Of a DNA stretch of 15,862 bases, positions 6,236-13,131 are shown one piece after another. How positions within the stretch are numbered: position 1 is the stretch's first letter; each line of letters opens with the position of its first letter. Made by a program: the position numbers and the translations under genes. The notes under the pieces are model-generated. The model did not search any database. It was given only the letters and a program-made list of their open reading frames with translations, and was not told the DNA's origin. This DNA comes from an uncultured Ruminococcus sp. (lineage in GTDB: Bacteria; Bacillota; Clostridia; Oscillospirales; Acutalibacteraceae): positions 1-15,862 of the forward strand of contig CACYDB010000182.1 in NCBI GenBank assembly GCA_902773035.1, in the 5' to 3' direction.

Positions 6236-6844
6236 TTACGAAAAGTTCTCAATCGCGACCGAGCTGTACTTACGCATTTTCTTGTCGGTATATAGGAAAA
6301 ACTCTACATAACGGAAAGCGCTCTTGCTGTATTTGAGCATAACATAGTTCTTGCCCTTGACCTCGCTGTCAGGCTTTCCGTACTGCTTTTTGATTGAAGC
6401 CGCGGTTACGCTGTCGTCGAACTTGAAGCCGCCCGGGAGAATCGCCTTGAGCTTTTCGTCTCCGAGACCGATTTTGATTTCGCCTATCAGACAGTTTGCG
6501 TAAGGCTGAGGGGAATCGGTGGGATTCCAGAGCTGTGAGGAAAGATTGTTACCGTCCTTATCCTGAGGATATACGCCGATTGAATATTTCTTTGCCTCAA
6601 CCGAGCCCTCCGTCTTGTACTCATAGCCGAGCTTGCCGATTTCGGAGGAGTTGAACGGAACCTTAAAATCAACGCCGTTGATATTGATTTGCCAGCTCAG
6701 GATATCGTCGGGAGAAGCCGTATCATCCTCTGTAGCGTCAATGTTGATCATACCGCTTGTATCCGTCGATCCGCCGCAGGAGCATGCGCAAAGGCTTGAA
6801 ATTATCAGCGCCAGAACAGCTGATATGGCGATTAATCTTTTCAT
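6236..6844 (-). CDS. Small secreted lipoprotein of unknown function
   Basis: I do not recognise a named family. Counting from the chosen start, the product has 202 residues: a lipoprotein signal (MKRLIAISAVLALIISSL) and a likely lipobox LCAC with modified Cys21. A short polar Ser/Asp/Thr linker and a globular part of about 150 residues follow. The globular part begins with WQININGVDFKVPF and ends with an alternating aromatic segment (YVEFFLYTDKK), which suggests a beta-rich extracellular domain. The start at 6844 is preferred because GAGG lies 9 bases before it. An upstream in-frame ATG at 6859 overlaps that ribosome binding site. It sits 66 bases after the dockerin amylase, beyond a strong hairpin, and before the LRR gene, so a role at the cell surface in carbohydrate handling is possible but unproven. 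Confidence 0.8.
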   Translation of the reverse strand: MKRLIAISAVLALIISSLCACSCGGSTDTSGMINIDATEDDTASPDDILSWQININGVDFKVPFNSSEIGKLGYEYKTEGSVEAKKYSIGVYPQDKDGNNLSSQLWNPTDSPQPYANCLIGEIKIGLGDEKLKAILPGGFKFDDSVTAASIKKQYGKPDSEVKGKNYVMLKYSKSAFRYVEFFLYTDKKMRKYSSVAIENFS

Positions 6845-6869
6845 AAATTTGTACCTCATCTTTATATTT

Positions 6870-6893
6870 CGGGACGGACTTCTGTCCGTCCCG
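6870..6893 (-). other. Strong 10-bp hairpin between amylase 1 and the lipoprotein gene
   Basis: CGGGACGGAC (6870-6879) and GTCCGTCCCG (6884-6893) pair perfectly around a four-base loop. It lies 17 bases after the amylase stop and just upstream of the lipoprotein ribosome binding site. The minus strand continues AAATATAAAG, so there is no T run. It is more likely a transcript-stabilising 3' end or partial terminator than a full stop, leaving the lipoprotein gene as a lower-level downstream cistron. Confidence 0.6.
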
Positions 6894-6910
6894 ATTAGTA
6901 TGAACTGATA

Positions 6911-9502
6911 TTACGGGTTGTAGTCGTTCCAACCGTTGTCGTAAAGCTTGCCCGCTCCCTGCAGATCGAGATCGCCTGTTTTTCCGCTGTCGTCGCCCTT
7001 AGTGAAGATAACCTTTGTAGCTCCCTCGGGGATCTCGGCGCGGAAGATGTTTCCGCTGACGTTCTCCATCGGAGTTCCCGGCCACGTCATCATAGTCGGG
7101 TTCTCATCTGACCAGAAGTAAGCGTTGCAGGGATTCCAGCCGTCATTATTGCGGAAGTAGATATAGCTCTTTGAAGCCGCGGTAGGCGCCGCTGTCGGAG
7201 CCGCTGTAGGAGCCTGAGTTGACGGAGTTATCGGCGTTACGCCGCCGCCTGAGATAGACTTAGCGGTTCTTCCCGCGTTCTTGTAAATCTGAGCGAGGTA
7301 GTACTGGATGCAGGTCGCGTCCTTGATACTTACGTTGTTATCGCCGTTGACATCGCAGCGGTCGATCGCGGTTTTTGAAAGTGTCGTGAGCAGCGCGAAA
7401 TGCTTTTGGAGCTCGGTAGCGTCCTTGATACTGATCGTATTATCGAGGTTGGCGTCGCCGTAGATACCCTTGCCCGTAACAGGCGGATTGGTCGCAGTCG
7501 GCGCCTGTGTAGACGGAGTCGGCTTGTAGTAGTCCTTCCATGAACCGTTCTGGAAGATTTTACTCTCGCCCTTTTTAATGGTAGTGCCGTTCTCAATCTG
7601 GTCGGAGCCGTTGTTGCTGAAAATAACAGTCGCGCTCGCCCAGTTCTCGTCAATCGCCGCGCCCCAAAGATTGCCGTCGAGCTTTTTCATCGCGACTCCC
7701 GGCCACGCTCCGTTGTTGACCGTTTCGTCAACGTAGGCGTAAAGACTGACGGTCGGCCAGTTTGTAGATGAGTTATCAAAGTAGACAGTGGTTACACCGT
7801 CGATGGTCGGAACGGATTTCTTTGTAAATGTGTATGAAGCGGAGACCGCCTTTCCGTTTGTGCCTGTGCCCGAGAGCTTAAGAGTTACGCTCTGGCCATC
7901 GCTCATATTGGAGCCGATAGTGATTTTGTCGCCGTTTTTGTAGGACTTGGCGGAATCACTGCCGAGCTGGTATGTCTGTGAGCTTGTATTTGAGGCTAAG
8001 AGTGTGACGGACGCTGTGCCGTAGAAGTTGCCGCCCTCGCCCGAGCCGTTGTAATCAATTGAAACAGAAGGCCCGGGAGCTGTCTGGTTATAAACAACAG
8101 CGACGCCTGAGGAGTCAACGTTACCTGAGATTTTGCCGCCTGAAACCTGGAACATTCCGCCTGATACCTGATCCTTGTAGGTACCGTCCTTCATCTTGTG
8201 AGCGGAAAGGCTTACGCTTCCGCCGCCGCCGAGCTTTGCGATAACTACGCCCGAGGTACCGCGCTCATTGTACGCGCAGTCGCCCTGAGATGACAGGTAC
8301 TCGCTCTCGCCCGCGAAGTAGTTCTTGAACTTATTGACCTCTGCTACGGGCTTTGACTTATAGGTTGTGTCGGAGCTCGCGTCGCCCATATTAGCCGCGG
8401 GTCGCGCGAAGTACAGAGCGGAAGCTCCCGCTCTTGAGCCTATAATCGCCCAGCATTTTACGATAGTGTTATTTGAAACGCTCTTTGTGTTTTTGATACC
8501 CTTTGAGCCCGAGTCACCCATATATGTATCGTGCGACTCACACCAGAGGACTGACTTGTCGATCGCGAGACCGCTCTTACCGTCGCCGGCGCCGTTGGAT
8601 GCAAGTCCCGACGCGTCGCCGTTGTTGGCGCATACAAGGCGCCAGTCACTCGCCTGGTTATCGGTGATGCTCATATATTTAGTGTAGTTCTGAATGCTAG
8701 TACCCGCGCCGTTGAGGATTTCTCCGTAGAAGAACGCGTTAGGAGCGCCGCCGAGAATAGTCGGCCAGAAATTTGAGCCGCCGTCCTCGCCGGGAAGCTC
8801 GATATGCTTAGCCGCGTCAAAACGGAAGCCGTCTACGCCGCAGCCCGCGCAGTCGGCGAGAAGCTGTTTGTACTTCTGCTGGATCGTACCGTTACCTGTG
8901 TTGAGGTCGGGCAGACCGATAGCTCCGTGAGTAACCTTATAACGATTGTTATCGTCGTCGGCGCTCATCGGGTCGCTGTGCCAGTATTCAGAGCGGCGTA
9001 AATCGCCGTCAACCTGTGTACTTACGTTGTCAAGACCGTTGGTGTACTTACCCTGGTCGGCAAGGTGGTTCGCGACGATATCGACTATGACCTTGATGCC
9101 GTACTTGTCAGCTTCACTGCACAGCGCTTTCAGTTCAGATTTAGAACCGAGCCATGAATTTCCATCGGAAATACGGATACCGATTGGCTGGTAAAGCTTC
9201 CACCACTGACCCTGCTGATCCTTCCAGCTCGCGCTGTAATCCTTAGGCGGCTGTACGGGAGAGGTCTGGACGGCTGTGTAGCCTGCGTCCTTGATTGCCT
9301 TGAGGTTCTGCTTGATTGAGGTATACGACCAGTCAAAACAATGGAGGATCGCGGCTCCCTGAATCTTACTTTGCGGCTCTATACTGCCTGCCGACGTAGC
9401 TTTTTTAGGCGTTTCGGCGGCAGAGGTTGAATAACTGCCGACGGCGAAAACCGTTAAAAGCATAGTCAGGCACAGTATAAGCCCGATAATTCTCTTGTTC
9501 AT
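6911..9502 (-). CDS. Dockerin-bearing secreted alpha-amylase, GH13_28 with two CBM26-like modules
   Basis: This 863-residue protein should hydrolyse internal alpha-1,4 bonds of starch outside the cell. A signal peptide (cut near 29) precedes a catalytic barrel (about 45-475) like Bacillus subtilis AmyE. Its GH13 residues are DIVANH (141-146), nucleophile D229 in DGFRFDAAKHIELP, acid E261 in YGEIL, and D325 in ESHD. Residues about 478-563 look like an Ig/FN3-like spacer. A CBM26-like starch-binding module follows (571-658, AWPGVAM), then a type I dockerin (about 680-740) with two calcium loops, DANLDNTISIKD and DVNGDNNVSIKD. A second CBM26-like module ends the protein (778-863, TWPGTPM). Pro/Thr-rich linkers sharing STQAPTA flank the dockerin. 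The dockerin implies docking to a cohesin scaffold, as in the Ruminococcus bromii amylosome. AGGAG is 8 bases before the ATG. The partner cohesin is not in this window. Confidence 0.95.
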   Translation of the reverse strand: MNKRIIGLILCLTMLLTVFAVGSYSTSAAETPKKATSAGSIEPQSKIQGAAILHCFDWSYTSIKQNLKAIKDAGYTAVQTSPVQPPKDYSASWKDQQGQWWKLYQPIGIRISDGNSWLGSKSELKALCSEADKYGIKVIVDIVANHLADQGKYTNGLDNVSTQVDGDLRRSEYWHSDPMSADDDNNRYKVTHGAIGLPDLNTGNGTIQQKYKQLLADCAGCGVDGFRFDAAKHIELPGEDGGSNFWPTILGGAPNAFFYGEILNGAGTSIQNYTKYMSITDNQASDWRLVCANNGDASGLASNGAGDGKSGLAIDKSVLWCESHDTYMGDSGSKGIKNTKSVSNNTIVKCWAIIGSRAGASALYFARPAANMGDASSDTTYKSKPVAEVNKFKNYFAGESEYLSSQGDCAYNERGTSGVVIAKLGGGGSVSLSAHKMKDGTYKDQVSGGMFQVSGGKISGNVDSSGVAVVYNQTAPGPSVSIDYNGSGEGGNFYGTASVTLLASNTSSQTYQLGSDSAKSYKNGDKITIGSNMSDGQSVTLKLSGTGTNGKAVSASYTFTKKSVPTIDGVTTVYFDNSSTNWPTVSLYAYVDETVNNGAWPGVAMKKLDGNLWGAAIDENWASATVIFSNNGSDQIENGTTIKKGESKIFQNGSWKDYYKPTPSTQAPTATNPPVTGKGIYGDANLDNTISIKDATELQKHFALLTTLSKTAIDRCDVNGDNNVSIKDATCIQYYLAQIYKNAGRTAKSISGGGVTPITPSTQAPTAAPTAAPTAASKSYIYFRNNDGWNPCNAYFWSDENPTMMTWPGTPMENVSGNIFRAEIPEGATKVIFTKGDDSGKTGDLDLQGAGKLYDNGWNDYNP

Positions 9503-9519
9503 TTCTCAAACTCCTAAAT

Positions 9520-9556
9520 TAAATTCAAAACTTCTATAACTTCTAAATTCAAAACT
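9520..9556 (-). repeat. 13-bp direct repeat in the amylase 1 leader
   Basis: TAAATTCAAAACT occurs at 9520-9532 and again at 9544-9556, a 24-base period, just upstream of the amylase 1 ribosome binding site. The spacer is CTTCTATAACTTC, itself a partial CTTC repeat. It lies in the likely 5' leader or promoter region and could be a regulator site or a small duplication. Confidence 0.45.
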
Positions 9557-9587
9557 ATTTCATTAAATCGTAATATGATAGGAAAGT

Positions 9588-9617
9588 TCACATTGTTTTT
9601 CTTAATGTGATTTTTTT
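9588..9617. promoter_or_regulatory. Inverted repeat TCACATT-N9-AATGTGA with T7 on the plus side
   Basis: TCACATT (9588-9594) and AATGTGA (9604-9610) form a perfect 7-bp inverted repeat about 86 bases upstream of amylase 1, followed on the plus strand by seven T. There is no plus-strand gene to terminate, so an operator for the leftward amylase gene is possible. I could not place a reliable promoter for amylase 1 in 9503-9682. Confidence 0.35.
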
Positions 9618-9640
9618 ACACCGCTTAAAGCGTAACGAGC

Positions 9641-9662
9641 GGGCGGCACTGAGGCGCCGCCC
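9641..9662 (-). terminator. GC-rich hairpin after amylase 2
   Basis: GGGCGGC (9641-9647) and GCCGCCC (9656-9662) form a perfect 7-bp GC-rich stem 20 bases after the amylase 2 stop. A second small palindrome (CGCTTAAAGCG, 9622-9632) lies next to it. No T run follows on the minus strand, so termination is plausible but not textbook. Confidence 0.5.
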
Positions 9663-9682
9663 CCCGATATTGATTATTTGTC

Positions 9683-11617
9683 TTATTTTATCTTAACCTT
9701 GACGGTTTTGTACGTTGCCATAGGCTCGTACGTTGAGTTGCCCTTTACATCAATAAGGAGCTTGATTTTGTAGGTACCCTTCTTGTACTTGCCCTTGTTA
9801 ATAGTAATCTTACCTGTCTTTGAAGCGACCTTGATTTTGCCGTAAAGCTTCTTCGCGGTACCGCTCTTGACCTTTGTGACCTTGACCTTGCCCTTCGCGT
9901 TTTTAATTGTGACGAGCTTGACCGTTACCTTCTTCTTTTTGAGAGTCTTAGCCTTTACTGTCTTGGTCTTGGCTGTTGTAATCTTAACAGGGTTCTTCTT
10001 GAGAAGAAGTTTAGAAGGAGCCTTTGTCGCGGGCTGAGTCGCCTGAGTAGCAGGCTGAGTTGCCTCTGTAGGAGCGGTTGTAGCTTCTGTCGGAAGCTCG
10101 GATGTGTAGTAGCCCTCGCTGTCATAGATACAGGCGGTCTTTTCGGGCTCTACGGAGCCTGTGAGCTTGCCGCCCTTGGAGATAAACTTAACTCCGTTTA
10201 CGTGGTCTGTATATGTACCCTCGGGGAGAGTTGTGTCGATGTTGACATTCATAGTATCCTGGGGTGAGCTGTTGATAAACGCCGCGCCCTTGGAGCCTCT
10301 TGTTATGCAGACAAAGCCCTTGTGTCTTTCGATGTTTGTCATCTCGTAGGCTTCACCCTTCATCTGATTGTGGAACTTGTTAAACTCTACGACCTCGGGG
10401 TCAAAGTAGTTCTCGTCACCCGCGTTGCCGATTTTGTTTGTTCCCCAGATGGTGCTGTAGTAGCGCGAGGAGGATGTTGACGGAGAGCTGCCCTCGGGTC
10501 TGCTGAAGAACAGAGACGTAGTCTCGCCTGTCGCGGTGATGATAGCCCAGCCGCGTCTTACCTGAGCGTTTGTGAGCCAGTATGAAGAAACGCCCGGATC
10601 AAAAACTGTGTTGCCGTTGGCGTATGTATCGTGAGTTTCAACCCATGTTACCATACGGTTGCTCTCAGCTCCGTCGTTGGAGAGGTTATTGAGAGCTGTC
10701 GCGCTGGAGGCTACGGCTCCTGACTTTCTGCCTGAGATATCGTCAAGATACTTTCTGATTTTGTATCCGTAGGACGACGCTGTTACGTGCATAATCTTGG
10801 CGTAATCGTCGTAGCGTGTGGAAATCTTCTGAGCCGAGGTTGAGCCCTGGAGCACCTCGCCGTACTGGAACTCCGCTCCGTTAGGGAGAACTGTAGGCCA
10901 GAAGTCGCTTGCGAACGCCTCGTCATCGTCGGGAAGCTCGATGTGCTTAGCCGTATCGTAACGGAAACCGTCGGCGCCTGCCGCTACAACCTTTTTGAGA
11001 TAGCTTAAAATAGCCTGCTGATATTTGGGATTCTGAGTATTTGTGTCGGGGAGTCCGTCGTACCACTGAGTAACGCTTTTGCGGTCGTCAGGGGTTTTGG
11101 AGCCGTCATAATCGTGGTAAAGTCCGCCGTCTATATATCTGAGAGCGGGATCTACCTTTTCCTTGGCGCCTGAGGTATGGTTGGCGACTACGTCAACGAT
11201 AACCTTCACGCCGTACTTGTGCGCTTCCTCGCACATAGCCTTGAATTCTTCTTCGGTGCCAAGCTGATAGTTACCGATCGTCAGACCTGTGGGCTGATAA
11301 TGATAGTACCATTTGCCGTTGCCATAAAGCTCCATTCCGCCGTTGTCGCCCTTATTGACGGCGTTGATCGGCGAGGTCTGTACTGCGTCGTAGCCGGCCT
11401 CTGCGATACGCGGAATGTTAGCCTTGATGTTGTTGAAGCTCCAGCACCAGCAGTGCAGGATAAGTCCGCCTTCGATCGAGGATTTTGCTTCATCGGAGGT
11501 GGCTGTCACGGGAGCGGAGTCCGCCGCGCCGTAGCTGACGCTGAAGCCCGTGAATACGGTCGCGAGAAGCATCACTGACAGTAAAACGGGAAGCAAGCGT
11601 GTTGACAATGTTTTCAT
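9683..11617 (-). CDS. Secreted alpha-amylase, GH13_28, with lysine-rich C-terminal module
   Basis: This 644-residue extracellular enzyme should cleave alpha-1,4 bonds in starch. A signal peptide (cut near 31) is followed by an AmyE-like barrel (about 48-500). GH13 landmarks are DVVANH (142-147), nucleophile D221 in DGFRYDTAKHIELP, acid E254 in YGEVL, and D330 in WVETHD. TSPINAVNKGDNGG and FFSRPEG are further AmyE-like segments. A Thr/Pro/Ala/Glu linker (about 509-536, repeats of TQPAT) leads to a very basic module (about 541-644) ending GKYKKGTYKIKLL and VKVKIK. The same module ends the LRR protein at 4208-6079. There is no dockerin, CBM26 or LPXTG motif, so this enzyme does not share the retention route of the neighbouring amylase. 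The basic module might bind the cell wall, which is inference. AAAGG precedes the ATG. Only 47 bases separate it from ruvX, with no terminator seen, so co-transcription is possible. Confidence 0.94.
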   Translation of the reverse strand: MKTLSTRLLPVLLSVMLLATVFTGFSVSYGAADSAPVTATSDEAKSSIEGGLILHCWCWSFNNIKANIPRIAEAGYDAVQTSPINAVNKGDNGGMELYGNGKWYYHYQPTGLTIGNYQLGTEEEFKAMCEEAHKYGVKVIVDVVANHTSGAKEKVDPALRYIDGGLYHDYDGSKTPDDRKSVTQWYDGLPDTNTQNPKYQQAILSYLKKVVAAGADGFRYDTAKHIELPDDDEAFASDFWPTVLPNGAEFQYGEVLQGSTSAQKISTRYDDYAKIMHVTASSYGYKIRKYLDDISGRKSGAVASSATALNNLSNDGAESNRMVTWVETHDTYANGNTVFDPGVSSYWLTNAQVRRGWAIITATGETTSLFFSRPEGSSPSTSSSRYYSTIWGTNKIGNAGDENYFDPEVVEFNKFHNQMKGEAYEMTNIERHKGFVCITRGSKGAAFINSSPQDTMNVNIDTTLPEGTYTDHVNGVKFISKGGKLTGSVEPEKTACIYDSEGYYTSELPTEATTAPTEATQPATQATQPATKAPSKLLLKKNPVKITTAKTKTVKAKTLKKKKVTVKLVTIKNAKGKVKVTKVKSGTAKKLYGKIKVASKTGKITINKGKYKKGTYKIKLLIDVKGNSTYEPMATYKTVKVKIK

Positions 11618-11664
11618 AAAATTTCATTCCTTTCAACTTAAAATATATGTTAAAAATAAGATTC

Positions 11665-12081
11665 TCAGTGAGGGCGGCGACTGTCGAGATAGTTTTGCAG
11701 AATAATGGTTGCCGCTACCGAATCAACTACGTTTTTACGTTTTTTACCGCGTGTATTTGTGGCGTTGAGGTAGTTGTGAGCCGTTATGGTGGTTCCGCGC
11801 TCATCCTGCATATGTACCAGGAGCTTGGTTCTCTCCTTGAGTCCCGCGGCGAATTCACGCGCGTTTTTAGCGGCTTCACCCTCGGTTCCGTCCATATTTT
11901 TGGGAAGTCCCACAACAATAAGCTCCGCCTGTCGCGCGAACGCTACGCTGCTGACCTTGTCCAGCAGGAGCTTTGGATTTTTTTCGCTGATCTGAGCCAG
12001 AGGAGTCGCGAGCATTTCGTCCTTGTCGCAGATTGCCAGACCCGTGCGCGCCTTGCCTAAATCCACAGATAAAATAATCAT
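11665..12081 (-). CDS. ruvX: RuvX/YqgF family putative Holliday junction resolvase
   Basis: This is an RNase H-fold nuclease family linked to Holliday junction resolution and, in some bacteria, to ribosomal RNA 5' processing. It acts in the cytoplasm. The 138-residue length is typical. Motifs are VDLGKARTGLA (D7 as first acidic residue), VVGLPKNMDGTEG (57-69), DERGTT (93-98, with E94) and KNVVDSVAATIILQNYLD (116-133, with D120). These give the expected set of acidic catalytic residues. GAGG lies 8 bases before the ATG. The gene has its own strong promoter and a leader hairpin. Its next neighbours are a pyrimidine gene upstream and an amylase downstream, which have no functional link to it. 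Confidence 0.95.
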   Translation of the reverse strand: MIILSVDLGKARTGLAICDKDEMLATPLAQISEKNPKLLLDKVSSVAFARQAELIVVGLPKNMDGTEGEAAKNAREFAAGLKERTKLLVHMQDERGTTITAHNYLNATNTRGKKRKNVVDSVAATIILQNYLDSRRPH

Positions 12082-12115
12082 TTCGTTTACCTCTAATTAC
12101 TGATAACGTGTATTA

Positions 12116-12144
12116 CGCTTCGGCATTGACGTTCAGCCAAAGCG
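12116..12144 (-). promoter_or_regulatory. Leader hairpin upstream of ruvX
   Basis: On the minus strand CGCTTTGGC pairs with GCCGAAGCG (nine pairs with one G-U) around an 11-base loop. It begins about five bases after the predicted transcription start. No T run follows, and the ruvX ribosome binding site lies about 25 bases further on. It may stabilise the mRNA 5' end or regulate translation. Confidence 0.45.
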
Positions 12145-12155
12145 CCTCTCCTTTT

Positions 12156-12184
12156 ATTCTATCAAAAAGGAATACAATAATCAA
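12156..12184 (-). promoter_or_regulatory. Sigma-A type promoter of ruvX
   Basis: A -35 box TTGATT (12179-12184) and a -10 box TAGAAT (12156-12161) are 17 bases apart on the minus strand, with a TG extension before the -10. The predicted start is near 12149, giving a leader of about 68 bases before ruvX. The layout is almost the same as the SRP RNA promoter in this window. Confidence 0.8.
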
Positions 12185-12219
12185 GATATTTTATTGACAA
12201 TTAATCGCCATTTTTATGC

Positions 12220-13131
12220 TTACCACGGTTTAACCGTACCTGTCAGGTCGGAGAGCTTTTCGATACCCTTTTCGTCCATATAAGCGGACAGTCCCTCGTT
12301 GATTTTTACGGGGGCGTAGGGGTCGTTGAAAAGCACCGTGCCGATTTGCAGAGCGGATGCTCCCGCCATAAACATTTCTACGGCGTCCTGCCATTTCGAG
12401 ATACCGCCCATAGCGACGATCGGGAGCTTGACGGCGTTGTATACCTGCCAAACCATTCTCAAGGCTACGGGGAAAACAGCGGGACCGCTGAGACCTCCCG
12501 TATTGTTGCGGATAATCGGACGGCCTGTGTTTATATCGATTCTCATACCCGTGAGGGTGTTTATCATAGAAATCACGTCGGCGCCGCTGAACTCGGCGGA
12601 CTTGGCGATTTCGGCTATATCGGTGACGTTGGGGCTGAGCTTGACCATAAGAGGCTTTTTGCAGTAACGTCTGACTGCCGCGGTGATCGCGCCGACTGAC
12701 TCGCAGGAGGTTCCGAACTGCACTCCCCCGCTCTTGACGTTGGGACAGCTGATGTTAAGCTCAATAAAATCGACGTCGGTGTCGGAGAGCTTCTCCGCCA
12801 TGGCGCAGTAGTCCTCCTGAGTATTGCCCGCGATATTGGCGATAATACGCGTGTTCTGCTGCTTGAGCCACGGAAGGTCGTACTCGATGAAGTGGTCTAC
12901 TCCCGGATTTTGCAGACCTACGGCGTTGAGGATACCGCCCTCTGTCTCAGCGATTCTGGGCGCGGGATTACCCGGACGCTCCTTGAGCGTTATACCCTTG
13001 CAGGAGATTCCGCCGAGGGTTGAAAGCGGATAAAACTCCGCGAACTCTCTGCCAAAGCCGAAGGTCCCTGACGCGGCGATAAGCGGATTGTTAAACTCCA
13101 CACCGCAGATTTTTACCGATAAATCACTCAT
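12220..13131 (-). CDS. pyrD: Dihydroorotate dehydrogenase catalytic subunit, type 1B (PyrD)
   Basis: PyrD oxidises dihydroorotate to orotate, the fourth step of pyrimidine synthesis, using FMN. The class 1B enzyme is a heterotetramer with PyrK and passes electrons to NAD. From the ATG at 13131 the protein has 303 residues, the usual length. Features are NPLIAASGTFGFG (15-27), GGISCKGIT with K45, NAVGLQNPG, LNISCPN with catalytic Cys129 (typical of class 1B, where class 2 has Ser), VKLSPNVTD, INTLTGMRID, and the FMN phosphate segment VAMGGI (239-244). A longer in-frame extension to 13266 runs back through the pyrK cysteine region and is not used. AGGAGGTG lies 8 bases before this ATG, inside pyrK, and the genes overlap by 8 bases, so translation is coupled. 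Confidence 0.97.
   Translation of the reverse strand: MSDLSVKICGVEFNNPLIAASGTFGFGREFAEFYPLSTLGGISCKGITLKERPGNPAPRIAETEGGILNAVGLQNPGVDHFIEYDLPWLKQQNTRIIANIAGNTQEDYCAMAEKLSDTDVDFIELNISCPNVKSGGVQFGTSCESVGAITAAVRRYCKKPLMVKLSPNVTDIAEIAKSAEFSGADVISMINTLTGMRIDINTGRPIIRNNTGGLSGPAVFPVALRMVWQVYNAVKLPIVAMGGISKWQDAVEMFMAGASALQIGTVLFNDPYAPVKINEGLSAYMDEKGIEKLSDLTGTVKPW

Noticed and set aside
11177..11578. A 133-codon plus-strand frame opposite amylase 2
   Set aside because: It is antisense to the conserved GH13 region with no ribosome binding site or recognisable domain.
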